From Casuarius casuarius (lineage: Eukaryota > Chordata > Aves > Casuariiformes > Casuariidae), in assembly GCA_003342895.1 (NCBI GenBank), contig PTFA01000012.1, positions 5,611,764 to 5,675,763 on the forward strand: a stretch of DNA of 64,000 nucleotides, given 5' to 3'. The notes below the pieces were generated by a model. That model did not search any database. It was given only the letters and a program-made list of their open reading frames with translations, and was not told where the DNA came from. Both the position numbers and the translations under genes were made by a program. This document shows positions 37,560 through 49,759 of this stretch, one piece after another (positions within the stretch are counted from its first letter, which is position 1; each line of letters begins with the position of its first letter).

Positions 37560-38000
37560 AGGGAGCGGAGTGGGCCAAAAAAGTCCAGGTTGTTTTCACT
37601 ATGAAACGATTTTCAAATCCTGCTGTAATTTAAACTTTTTGGATTGGCTGGCACTTACTTTGCTTCCATTTAGATAATGCTTTGCGGTGTACTGTGTATA
37701 ATGAATGGTGTACAGTGTTTTCCCTACTTTTATGTATAAATTCCATCTCCTAACAGTAATATGTAATAAGACGCTCTTGGCAGGGCATTTTGAGCAGATT
37801 ATTGCATTTCTTGGGTGGTTAAGTCGCTCAACTTTCTGCTTCTTGCCTTATAACGCTGCTGAAAGTGTGCTATAATCACCCAGAAATGTACTGCCTGTCA
37901 TGTTTTATTGCTTAATTGAAATACATACACATCCGAAAAAGCACTAATTATGCAGAGATTTCTAAAGGCAATTTACCATTCTGGATAGCTTCTTTACAGC
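37560..38000. promoter_or_regulatory. Enhancer-like block (candidate conserved non-coding element)
   Basis: Dense non-repetitive motif content. CTGTAATTTAAAC is near 37623, GATTGGCTGGCAC near 37642 (a CCAAT/NFI-like pair), and TATAATGAATGG near 37697. AACAGTAATATGTAATAAG lies near 37753. A TALE-type CTGTCA at 37895-37900 is followed directly by TGTTTTATTGCTTAATTGAAA. CTGTCA next to TTTATTG resembles a MEIS/PBX site beside a HOX/CDX-like site. No coding frame is present. The call is an inference. Confidence 0.35.
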
Positions 38001-38149
38001 ACTCTTATTCCTGCTTGTATTCCCATCAACATTTCCTCTCACAAGGTTAGGGCAATTACAGAAATTATGAAATAATTTAGAAATACATGAAACATCTTAG
38101 AAACATCCTAAAGGCTTTGATTATTCTCTTGCCTAAATTGATTTTGCAT

Positions 38150-38660
38150 TATCAGACCTCTAATAAACATCAGGATTTCAATTCAGTGAATTTGTTTCTG
38201 TCAAGATGGTCTGCTCCTTTCTTTTGAATACTGCACTAAGGTTTTTACGCCTGATTTACATTCACACCCTCATTTATTCTGCTTGCTGTCCATCAGGTAA
38301 CAAAATAATTGGAAGATACAGCATTTAGGTGAGCCTCTTACAGACAGGTATTTCAAGCTTCACTTTTAGGTTTTATTCTCCTTCATTTAATGATTGTTTT
38401 TGTTCAACAGTACAATACATTTTGCTTTTGCTACTGCCCAATCAAATCTACGCTTTTTAAAAGGTAGAGCATTTATATATCCTAAATGTATTTCTGAGAT
38501 GCCTGTCATTGTAATTTCCCCTGGTTTTATCTTGGGTAATAAAGAGCTCTTTGTTAGCAATAAGGTAAGCCATGAAAGGCCTGGAGAACTAGACACACAT
38601 AATGCACCCGGTTCCTCGTGTCTCAGAGAAAAATCATTGTCAGTCACACATCATGCCTTG
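38150..38660. promoter_or_regulatory. Enhancer-like block (candidate conserved non-coding element)
   Basis: It follows the preceding block after about 150 bp and has the same texture. TTGCATTATCAGACC and CTAATAAACATCAGG lie near 38145-38174, and TCTGTCAAGATGG near 38197. CAAAATAATTGGAAG is near 38300 and TTAATGATTGTTTTTG near 38387. A second CTGTCA at 38503-38508 is followed by TTGTAATTTCC, and GTCAGTCACA is near 38639. There is no transposon and no simple repeat over some 500 bp. An overlapping 92-codon frame has no recognisable family. Confidence 0.35.
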
Positions 38661-41600
38661 CTGCTTCAGTGAAAACCCCCCATACTTTCAGTTAATTTAA
38701 TAATTCAGTCTAGCTCTTACACTGAGAAAATATTATTAGCTACCTTAATAATGAAAAATATGGCAGGAATCAATATCAATCAGATAAACTGTATGGCCAT
38801 ACTGCGACAAGAAACCAGGAGTTGCAAAGTCATAAAAGGTTTCTTGTGAGTTTGCACATAATGGTTTAGGATTGCACAGGTTAAAGCATAATCCTAGTTG
38901 CCTGTTAGCACTGGGAGAGGAATACTTNTGCATCATCCACAAAGATTCCATGTTCCAAATGGCCTTCATTTCCCACAATTTAAGTGGATTACACTTTTTC
39001 GGTGGGACCGAGGTAACTCTTTCCGCCAGTGACGCTGGTCCTTGTTGGGGATTACAGAAGGTAATGGGGGAGAGAGAGTGGACGAGGATGTAGGTGAGCA
39101 GCAGTATTTCTCATAAAGACAGAAGCAATTCCCAGTTATATTTACTAGGGCTGAAGCAGCAGTCAGCTCTCAGGGAAAATTATAACATTCATTATTCTCC
39201 TATGAACTTCAAGTGTGTCAGTTTGAAGAGCATGATTGAAATGTGTGACAGAAAAATGCTATTTAAAATGCTTAGGCTTTACTATGCCTTATAATTTAAA
39301 GAATTAAAAAAGAACTAAAAAAAGAAAAGAAAACCCGTGTTCTGAAAGATGTGCGAATGAAGCCAGCTTTTTAATGAGTTTAGACATAACACTACAAAAC
39401 ACTCTTCTTTGGCAAGTCATTTGCAGGCCTCGAGCTCGGCAAGTTTCCCCCACTGCTTGAGCCAGCTGCAGTCTTCTGCGTAGAGAGGCAAACCCCAGAG
39501 CTCTGCTCCACAGACAAACTAGGTATTTCTCAGAAGCCGCCAAATACTAGGGATCAGCATTTCTGGTGTACACCGGATCCTAGCTACTGGGTAGTGATGA
39601 AAACAGTCTGACTAACAAACAAGTGTGACATGTTCTTTCAGAAAAGCCGAGTTGTTAAGAAAGCTTTTCTGTTTCTGTGTCTTCCAAAATTCTCAGCTAA
39701 TTATTTATGAAATAAGAAGGCTGTTACTTTGCTGTGAGGAAGACTAATAAGAGCAGAGTTCACTAAGGAGTAATAGCAATGATTGCTAAGAGACTACAGC
39801 TGAAACTGCTTATCTGCCCATCATACCTTCCTTTTGAAGGATTTTTTTTTCCCTGGAAGCTGGATTCATTTCACATCTTACAGCCTTAAGAGCTTTCTGA
39901 AATAACTGCCGCTTGTTTGGGGAAATGTAGCTAGTTTTGGAGGTGAATAGTAGCTACAAGTGCAAAGATGTTCCTCTCTTCTCTAAGGAGTCCTGACAGA
40001 TTAAGTGGGGGGAAGGCTGAAGTAGAGAGGAGGCTGTTCCTACTCCATGAAGGTAGCTGTAGCCATGCTGGAGTTAGGGAGTTGTCAAAGTCTCCTTACT
40101 ATTTCTGTTCTACCCTCCATTTCTTTCAGTCTTAAAAGTTATCACTGTTTTGGCATCATGGGAGCTGTTAAGGGACACTGCCATGTTTGCCTCAAAAACA
40201 TTCATTGATTTGCTGTATTAATGAATGAGGAAATTCCATCAATCTCCATTTCAACAAGAAACATAAACTTTAAACACTGAGAAGGTCATAAAGCAGATAT
40301 TAGCTGCATCCTAGCACTTCTAGAGTTTGCTTTAATGGACAGGGAAGAACCTTGTATCTTACATAAGTCTCTGGTTTCCCCCAACAGGCCTGTTTTGAGT
40401 TTTTTCCTGTCAGACTGCTGTGAAGTTGCCTAAATGGCTCACACCTGGGCACAGGCATCTCAGGAGGAGAACTGACACAATCAATGGAAAGCCTTGGTGC
40501 AGAAATCTGTGTTGCAAGGTCTTGGAGAAAGAAGAGCAACCTTCGGTGTGGGAATGCATTTCTAAAGCTCAGCAAATGCAAGGTAACCTCTCCTCTCTAC
40601 ACTACTGATAGCACCAAATTTGAAGGGTTTAATGGGCAAGTGGCATGTCTGCTCTGGAGGGTGGAGCATGGTGCCACAAAGGTGGGAGCAATCAATGCTG
40701 GAGTCTTTTAAGACACTGGTTTAGGTGGTTCTCTGTCCTGGGGTGTTGTGAATTGTTTTAAGTGCTCTCAGGAAGATGTTCACTTTGGTTCTTGCTGATG
40801 TCAGTGAGTATTGCCGGTACCACGTTCATTTGGGGAGCATGCTCTCAGTACTCAGTAGCATGTCTGTGGTTTGTACAGAAATAGTATGCACTATGTTACT
40901 CGGCAAACAGGTGAGGCTATTTTGGAGACAGGCAGAACAGTGTCTGAAACTGTTATGTCCTTTGTTTGAGATAAATTAGCTCCTATTGTGTAGAGATAGA
41001 AAGAATGAGAGAAACCACATGTGAAGTTGTAGTAGCAGTTAATCCTTGAAACTGAGGGGTTTCTCATGGGATCAGAGTGACAAGTAACAAGGAAGGTTCG
41101 GGAGCAGCAGGGAAGCATCAGGGCCTTACTCTAGAGGGAAAAAGTTGAAGAAAGACTGTGGGCGAAGTTCTCTGGTTCGAAAGGGTAGAAAAGAAACTGT
41201 TTTTGCTATATGATTCCTGCCATGTTTAGAGGAAAAGGATGTTGTGCACATCTGTAGTGAAGTGTAAAAGATTGTACCAGACAGCTGGAATCCATATCTA
41301 GTGCTTTCTTTAATAGAAACTAACCTGACTAGATGTCTGCTTGCGTCTACAAGCCATCTCATATTCACATGGACAACAAAGCTCTGGAATTCTGTGCGAT
41401 TAGCGGACTGCAAAAAATATAGGCTCTTGTCTGTGATCCTTTTTATACTTTATTATTCCTTCCTCAAAAACTTCCTTTGGAACGTTTAAGCTGACATTGG
41501 ACTCTGCAGTTTATGTGTACATCTGTGTGTTTGTGTCTGTGCGTATGTAAAATGCACAAACTGAAATACTGCCTAGAAAACTGTTTTGGATTTTGTGGCT

Positions 41601-42164
41601 GATATTTTTTTAATATTCCCTTGTTTATTTGCTAGTCTTCAAGCTCTGTACAGCAAAACGCTCATCAAACTCTTGAAGACAGAATGTTTTTTGAAACAAG
41701 TGGTATCTTGGTGAAAGTTTCTCTTGTCTGAGTTTCATGTATTGTTAAATTTTTCCTCCTCCTCTCAGGAAGCCTTGATTTTTATTGGAGTTTGTGTTAA
41801 CACAGGCAAAAACTAAAATGGTTAAGTAGAAATACATAGGTTGAATAAAAGTCTGAGCATCATTATATTTTAATTGCCAGTAGTTTTTCAGAGTGCCCAA
41901 ATATTAGAGACTGTAGTTTAATCCATCGTGACCATGATGTATTTTTTTCTTCCAAGACAAATTTTATGTATCCTATAGCTGATGACAAGCAGGAATTGTA
42001 ATGATATTACTCCTGCACCAGAGAAACTGTATTTCCATCATCACGTAGGTAATTGATGAGGATGCTGCTTATTAAACTGCAGCGTTCAACTGACTGTACA
42101 CGTGGCAAAGATTGTGGAAATAATATGGAAACCTGTAATGGCCAGTAGCCAAATGAACGTGGGT

Positions 42165-42186
42165 GGCTGTTGTGCGGCTGTTGTGT
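42165..42186. repeat. Two-copy 11-bp tandem repeat
   Basis: GGCTGTTGTGC is followed immediately by GGCTGTTGTGT, one mismatch in 11. It is a slippage-type duplication. Confidence 0.85.
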
Positions 42187-45100
42187 AAGAGCAGTCTCTT
42201 CATCCTGGAGAGACTGTCAGATCCTCCTGGACTGGACACAAAAGGAAAAACAAAACTGAATTAAAGACTGGGCAGNAGAGTATCACAAATGTCTGTTATA
42301 CAAGGCAGGTTAATATTGTCAAAGCTAGTACGGCTGAGGCTTGGCATTCAGTCTCCTCTAAATGTATCCCGAACTAAAATGGTTCAGAAATACTAGTCTA
42401 TTCATTTTTAATATCAAGCTATAAAATAAGTAGCATAACAGCTATCTTCAGTGTTGTAAACCTGTAGATATTCACTATCATGTTTCAAGTACTATGAAAG
42501 TACAACAGTCAGTTTTTAAAAAACTTCTAAGAGCTCCTGTTAGTGATTTGATTTTCTGTGTATGATAGTGCCTTATTTTTAATAGAAATTCATATGTTCA
42601 TATAGTATCAGTAAACATTCATATTAATAGGTTAAAGAATAGCCAAATATATCTGACATCCCTTTGTTTGCTTTTTAAAACATTTNTGATGCCAAACTCC
42701 ACCTGAAGAGTAATATGAACTCATAACATCTCCCTCAGGGAAAGTTTTGCAAGTTCTTACTTAGAACTTGGGTGCTAAATGAAACAGACCTTAGTCAAGT
42801 TTTAAGCAACTTCTGAACAGTAGTAGATTATGTATTGGATAGTGCTTCTAAGCTTTGTCTTCAAGTGAGGCTCTGTGCGCAAAACGAAGGGGGTTAGGTC
42901 TGTCCATCTCCTCTTGTTGAGCCTTAAAGCAAAGGAGCATGCTCAGGATCATGTTGCAAAACTGTGTTGTGGTGGCCAGAGGCATGTAGAAAGTAAAAGG
43001 AATCAAGGACTAGTTTGATTACTCCTAGATTTCCATTCATGTGGGGTTTTTTTGTTGGTGGTATTTTTTTTTTTTGAGCTTTTTGTAGTCCTAAGAGGCC
43101 AGATTGTTTTTCTTATTGACTGGAAAACTTGTTGCAAGTTTTACTGTCATACACTTCTTTGCATTTTTATGCTAATTGGCTTCTGGACTCCTTCCTTTCA
43201 CCTGTCTTCCAGAGACCAGCAAAAGGCCCCTTATGCCCTTAAATTATCTTAATTGCAGCAGGCAGCGCTGAAGACATGGGAGGAATAGCGTTAGTCTTCC
43301 AGGCGCTTTGCTGCTTGCTGGGGGTGCCCTTGGGCAGCAGAGCAAAGAGCAGGGCTGTTCCCAGGGCTGTGTAATATCCAAATATACAGGTACTTTTTAT
43401 CCCTATTGCAGAGTGAGCAAGTGTCACAGAAAACTAAAACTACAGTCAATTTAGGCAAGGACACATGTAAATAGAATGTCACTGTCTGTCTATACTTGAG
43501 TTCATTTAATTTTCTTTGCTGTAGTATTTGTACACTTCCTTTAGGCAAAACTGGTCTTGGTTCACTTTTAGCTGGTTTCCTCCAGAAAGCAAGCAGATTT
43601 GCCAGCCTAGATCTGAGGACAACAAAATCAAGGCGTTCCTACTTATGTATGTGAAAGTAAGTAACAGACCAGGCTGCTCCAGACAAAATATGCAGAAGTC
43701 CCAAATGAAACTCCCTCCTACTGCTGCAAGAAGCAATCGGCCAACCATCTTGTGGAAGGTCTCCAGCTGGTGTAAATGCTGCCATCTCTCTGACTGAAGA
43801 TTTGCAGTACTGGTTGCAGTTTTCGTAGATAGCATGTTTTCTTCCAACTCTTTCAACTTTTGGCAAAAGAGCCAAAATTTCCTGGCCTGGAATATTCTGG
43901 ACCTGTCTAGTAAGAAGGGCAGATTTTATACAGTATTAAAAAATAGACTGAACTAACACAGTGCTTCCTGATGTGTCTTCTTGGATGTAGAAAGACTGAT
44001 TTCTTCTTAGTCCTGTTGTGGTAACCCTCGCTTGGGCATTCTCTTTCTGCATCCGTCCTGTGTGCTAGATCATGCAGCGGCAAAGTGCACTGCCTTTTAT
44101 AAAGATAGACTAGCAGATTTTGCTCACAACGTTCAATGAAAACAAATGGTCTTGCTGTGATCCTGTCATTCGTAAAAAACTGATGGGTCAGTTGCTGAAT
44201 CTCTTATGTGTCTTGGCAACCAGCATACAATGAAACACTCTTGAAGGACATGTGATTGCGGTTGGACTGCTTTGTGGTAGTCATTTGGCTGTTACACACA
44301 TTTTGAATTTAAGCTCTACTCAAAGTTTTGTGGGAAGTCAGGTTGGTTAGATTTTAGATATGACGAAAAAGCCAGGTCCCACCTTCCCTTTGCTTTTGAT
44401 ATGGAAAACATGGCTGCCTCAAAAATACAAAGTATGGGAGATTTTTCTAGGTTGATGAATACTTGAGCAAAAATCATAGGTTATGTTGGCCAAAAATTTG
44501 GTCAACTGAGTAGATGACAAATCTCATATTTCTGCTTTCATGTTGAATTATTTTGAGAACTGCTGCTGATACATTGATGACAGGAGGGCTGCTTAAGAAG
44601 ATAGCTTTGGCAAGGAGAAGTCCTGGAGGCCACTAAGAGAAAGAAAAAGGACAGAAAGTCNATGTGAATGCAATGAAGCTGCAGTAGTGTTGGGGCATCC
44701 GAACACCCGTGATGTGAAAAACAATAAAAGATCCCAGGGAATATGCTTGGATGTAGGTAGTCACATACAAAGTGAATTTTATGTCCATTGGAGCTCACTG
44801 AAATCCCTGATGCCGGAGGACCCTGTTTCATGGACATACAGAGAAGGTGGTGATTACTACCAAGTACGCACAATTCCCTAGTGAAAGATGAAGTCAGAGG
44901 TATATACTGCTTTGTCCATTGTGTATTCTACTGTTATTTTATCCCTTGGTTAATATAGCCTAGCATCGTGATATACGACCTTCTAAATTTCTGTATTTCA
45001 CTGTCTTTACAGTTTCAGTACTGTTTATACAATAGCCCTCCCACCCAGATCTTAACCAGCACAGTTTTTTTTAATTTGTGCACTGCTGAATTTGCTTCTG

Positions 45101-46333
45101 TAAGAATCCACATTATCAGAATAATTTACCCACATCTGACATTTAAAAATGTAATAACCTAAAGATACAGTATCTAATTGCATTATTTCTCCAATTAAAG
45201 TAAGGAGTTCCACATAGACATCTATGGCTTTTCTGTCAGTAGTAAACCTCTTTGCTATCATATCCTCGACTTCTGTGTTTCGATAAAGGAGGTTGTTTAA
45301 TTTTATTTTGCTTTGCTAGCTGTATTTCCAGCAGGCTGTATTACCATGCTTAGCGAAATGCAAAAATGGATCATCTGTCAGAATGACAGCATAAAAACGC
45401 TATACTGTCTGACTTGATAAAAGAAATGGCCTCTGAAGTGAACTTTGCCTCCCAGACTGGATGGCTGTTCTGCCCGATACAAACTGAAGTATTCTCATCT
45501 CGCTTGTTCTTCTCAAGCTGATGAGAAATTCTTGTACCAGTGAGTTTGGAAGTCCTAGTCCTGGACTCCAAGCAAATGCTTTGTCTTAAATATGCTTTGT
45601 TAAATTGGTTTTACTGGATTCTGCTGGAGTGTGACTTTTTCGAAAGCTTGAATTCAGCCCTTCTTTAAAGGGTAGTTGATGCCAACTTTAATTAGAAGCC
45701 AAATTTTTGTGCCATAAACATGAACAACTTAAATCTGCCACGTGAATGTATGTGCTTTATCAGCTAATGTATTAACTATATCTAGGCCTTTTTCTTCCAC
45801 CGGTCTACAAAGAACACACTCTTACACCCCCACTTTTGATCTTGCTTTAAGGCTGTGCTTAACCCTGCTCTTGTTTATGAACCTAACTCAAAACATGTTG
45901 TAAGCAAGTAAGAAGAACAAGAATCTTCCATCAAATTAACAAAATGTTGAAATGTTTAAAAAGAGCTAAGGAAGTGTACTGTCTTGTCTTTCATTTCCTG
46001 ATTTTGATCCCTCCTTATTGCTTATTCAGCAAAGGAGAGTTACAAACATTAATACGATGGGTTTAATTTTTATATAAGTTGTCCTGAACAGGTATTACTC
46101 CCGTTCCTTTTAAGCCAGTGCTTTCTTGTAGTAATATCCCGTAAGCCATTCTAGAGAACTGTTGAGAAAACATAACATGCCAAACATGAAGGCTTTCTAC
46201 AAGATAAGTCCAAGATTTGGAAACTATATTCCAATTTTGCAATGACTTGCAACATCAGTTTAAATTGAATTCAGTCCCTTTTTTGCTGCTCTGTGGAAAG
46301 ATATGCAGAAGAAAAGGATTTAGGAATTTGTGG

Positions 46334-46345
46334 AAAAAAAAAAAA
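46334..46345 (+). repeat. Poly(A) run, 12 nt
   Basis: Uninterrupted A run; no retrocopy body was recognised upstream. Confidence 0.95.
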
Positions 46346-46437
46346 TAATTTCAGTAGAGACTGATTATAGTCCCTGGGAAAAAGTACAAATATGTTATTG
46401 GTTAGAACCATGCCAATTCTTCCTTCTGGGATTCCCG

Positions 46438-46449
46438 CCCCCCCCCCCC
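46438..46449 (+). repeat. Poly(C) run, 12 nt
   Basis: Twelve C residues preceded by CCCG. The minus strand is a poly(G) run. Such runs are prone to sequencing length error. Confidence 0.95.
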
Positions 46450-46544
46450 TTTCATATGTAATTTTACAGGATTTCTCTATGTTAAATTGCTATTTTAACA
46501 GTATCAACAGGATAACTGTCTAGTTCCCACAGTACTCAGGAGGC

Positions 46545-46562
46545 TTTTTTTTTTTTTTTTTT
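46545..46562 (+). repeat. Poly(T) run, 18 nt
   Basis: Eighteen T residues followed by a pyrimidine-rich CTCCTCTCCCC stretch. No minus-strand retrocopy could be recognised next to it. Confidence 0.95.
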
Positions 46563-47662
46563 CTCCTCTCCCCACTCCAGTTTGCATTCTGAAGCCTTGT
46601 TGTAAAACCCTTACTCACCGATTGCCATATTTTAAAGGGGACATCTTCATCTACACTTCAAAGACAGTGTAACAGAATCCTTTTGGAAAATCTAGACAAA
46701 AATCTGAATCAGAATCCTTGAATCCAAGAATAACAAGACTGAATTTATGGCTATAAAATCTCTGCATTGACTCAGCTGCTACAGAAAATACTTTAAAGCA
46801 AAGGATATTCATATAATCAGTGATTCCATCATCCTTTCTGTTCACACAGACTGATATTACTAAGCAATGGAAGGAATATTACCAGTAATAAGGCTTATGG
46901 CTTTAAATAAATGCCCATTTGTATTTCAGAAAGGAATATGTAGAGACACAGTACACTCAGAAATAATTCTTCTAGACAAATAGAAAACACAATATATCAC
47001 AAAAACTGTAGGCCAAATTTTTATTCCTGTATCTCTGGTACCTCTTTTTTTCCCTGTTAACTTGTAGTAATGTTACTGTAGAGTAATTACAACATTATTT
47101 TTGGAGAAAATGAAGACTTTCAATTATTTAAGAAAAGTTATGGACAGCTGTTTAGATACAGAGAGAAATTGTCCTTTAAGAGATGTAATCATCTAATATA
47201 TGGGGGAAAAAAAGGTTTTTTTTCCTGCAAGAAGATTTAAATTTAGTTGCCTTAGTGTTTGTGTTCCTAAGTTTGATCTTTGTTAGTCCACTTTTGGAAA
47301 TTGTCTCTTTACATGCGAGCATGGCAAGACAGGAACAAAATATACAGCAAAATGGAAATAAGATCAGTGAGATTTATTTGAAAATGTGCAAGGAGAAGAA
47401 TAAATCCAGAGCAGATATCCCTGTCTGCGCATCTGGCAGTATGCCTGTGCCTACCTGTGTGTGCGCCCAGTGTGAGTGCACATATGAACACAAAGTCAGA
47501 TGACAGAAGTGGATCTGAATTAATTGGCTATTCAGTGCCTGTCTTCAGTACAGCATTGTACTGTTCACAGTAGAGCAATTTAATTCCCTTCCACAGAAGG
47601 AATGCAAAGAAGAGAAGTACGCATAGAAAAAAATAAAATACTTCTTGAGATCACTACCTTTC

Positions 47663-47699
47663 AGCTATCAAAAAGTGAAAGAGCTATCTAAAAGTGAAT
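47663..47699. repeat. Two-copy imperfect 18-19 bp tandem repeat
   Basis: AGCTATCAAAAAGTGAAAG is followed by AGCTATCTAAAAGTGAAT, with a few differences. It is a small local duplication in non-coding sequence. Confidence 0.75.
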
Positions 47700-49609
47700 A
47701 TGAACAAAGCACAAGCTCCTCCTCTTCCTTTCTTCCCTCATCCCCGATAAATTTAGAAGATATTTCTCTTTTGTTCTTTTGTGGACTAATATTATCTTCT
47801 TGACAAGTTTAAATGGGGGGGGAGGGGGGAACAACTTGATTCCAAGTTGGGGACTTAAATAAAGACACTTTAAAATGTAGTAATAATAACTGGAAGGCTA
47901 AAAAATTTCTAAACTATAGTGACAGCAAAGTGATAAATTGTTCCCATCTCCATTCCTGAATAAAAAATGCAGTTGGACCTCATGCACTAAAATATAATAT
48001 TATCTTATTTCATGTCTGTATTTATTGTTTTGGTGGCCCCAGACAGATTTCACACCAGTGAGTGCCAAAATCATTTCTAAGTAATGTGTGAAATAGGTGG
48101 TTGTGAGTGAATGTGTTAGGTAGGCGTTTGCAGGGGAGTTGTCCAGAACAGGTATGACAACAAACTGACTTGAAAACTGCGCTCTTATTTAGAGATTATG
48201 CCATGGAATAATGGCATGGGTGTTCAAGTTTGGTTATTTCAAAAGTGCTGCATTATATGAATGCAGTTTGTGTTGATAAAAACTATTAAACATAAACATA
48301 AAAACTATTATGGGGGCAGGCGTTTCTGTCCGTTCACAGGAGCGGTCCTAGTGAGCTGACTTCTTGCTTGGGTCAAATGGCTACAATTTGGCTGAGCATC
48401 TGAGACAAGGATACAGGCTCTTTATTGTTATTAATAGCACCACTTTTAACAAGCGCAGTTTAAGCATTACAGGCACTTTACAAATTTGCATTTTGCATAG
48501 CTCAGTAATTCATTCTTTTTAGTTCCCTGTGCAGAAAGATTGTTCATTCTGCTTCCTCTGCAAACTTCGCAGGGACTTTTAGTGACATTGAGCTAAAGGG
48601 AAAAACTGAAATGACCTGAATGCACTATTCTGAACTCACTTGCAGATTCCAGTCTACTCAAATATTGCAGATACACAGTTCCAGAGATTTAATTCAAACT
48701 ATTATAAAAACAGTAGTTAGTCATACAGTTCTAACCTGCTCTTTGGGTCAATTGTGTTATCTTTTAGAGGCAGCTTATTCAAGGTGGGAATCGTCTGTGC
48801 TCTTCACGCTCCAACTACGCGTGAAACTCTGCATGTTGCTTACAAAAATAGACATTTTTAAGGAGTTTGCTAAATGTTGCCAATGCTTTTGGCTATCACC
48901 TGCAGAAAGTAAATAGCTAAATAAAATCTATGGCATTATTTTATAAATGCATGTGTCTCAACAGGAAGCTCAGTATGAAGACAAGTAAAAAGGTGACAAA
49001 GTGGAATTGAAAATATGATTATTCTTCATTATGTTACTAATAATTCATGTGATTCCAGGGCCAGGTGTCTCACCAGAGGGCATAGCTCTGTTGAATGACA
49101 TGGTATGTTGCTGGGTCACATTGTATTTCATGATGGACTTATCTAAACCATTACATTCGTAAAATGCCTTGGGCCTGATCCCATGGTTTATAATTAGGCA
49201 AGAACTCACAACTTGGGAGAACTGTAGGTTCCTGCCTATTAATGAGGAATAAGTGAGAATTTTATACACCTAGAATATGGATCAGTAATCATAAAATATA
49301 ATAAATCTTCCTCCAGATGTTAATTCTTAAAGTGTCACTGGCCTTGCTGAAATTATTCCTCATATTCCCCCTAGTGCAAGGATTGGTGGGTGCTAAGCAA
49401 AGCAAAAAAAAACAACCTAAAGGAGTTCCCCACAATGTGGAACCCCTTGCAAAGGGAGGCGCTGGGTGCTGAAAGTTTATATGGACCAAGGGCAGACCAG
49501 ACATTTACTTGTAACCCTCATTGGACTTCTTTCCTAAATAGATAGAAACCACATCCAGATCAAGAAATTTTTCACTCTTAAAACTGGCAAAGGCTAGGAG
49601 AGTGTTTGT

Positions 49610-49755
49610 GGTAAAGTTCTTTCCCTCAAGAAAGCAAACATGTGCTTGCCCTCTTCTTAGTAATCTTTAGGATTCTGCTTCTGGACACTGGCACAGGGAA
49701 AAATATTTGACTAGATGGACACTTGGTCTTGCCCAGTCTGGTTGTTAGGATGAAT
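49610..49755 (+). mobile_element. Old CR1-type LINE, 3' terminal fragment (second subfamily)
   Basis: The 3' end resembles a CR1 subfamily common in turtles, crocodilians and as old copies in birds. GGACACTGGCACAGGGAAAAATATTTGACTAGATGGACACTTGGTCTTGCCCAGTCTGG-type sequence at about 49684-49745 parallels the family ending 'ggatactgggctagatggacctttggtctgacccagtatggc'. It ends in GTTAGGATGA where the usual GTTCTTATG tail would be. Only the untranslated terminus is recognisable, and the 5' limit is uncertain. It differs from the 1.7 kb copy, whose terminus is of the 'aggtcccttcc' type. The call is from remembered family features. Confidence 0.68.
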
Positions 49756-49759
49756 TGTG

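Larger units (their letters stand above)
38661..49605. other. Non-coding stretch, no gene seen
   Basis: About 11 kb with no supported gene. Frames of 90-116 codons at 40300-40581, 41126-41413, 43506-43856 and 44538-44873 are all on the minus strand. They lack domains and overlap other frames, as chance frames do. The stretch holds a T run at 43064-43075, an A run at 46334-46345, a C run at 46438-46449, an 18-nt T run at 46545-46562, a G-rich tract at 47815-47828 and small tandems at 42165-42186 and 47663-47699. A POU octamer ATTTGCAT lies at 48484-48491. Ns are at 38928, 42276, 42686 and 44661. Confidence 0.5.

Noticed and set aside
43506..43856. 116-codon minus-strand frame overlapping two others
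   Set aside because: Three overlapping frames in different phases, none with a family signature, as expected by chance.
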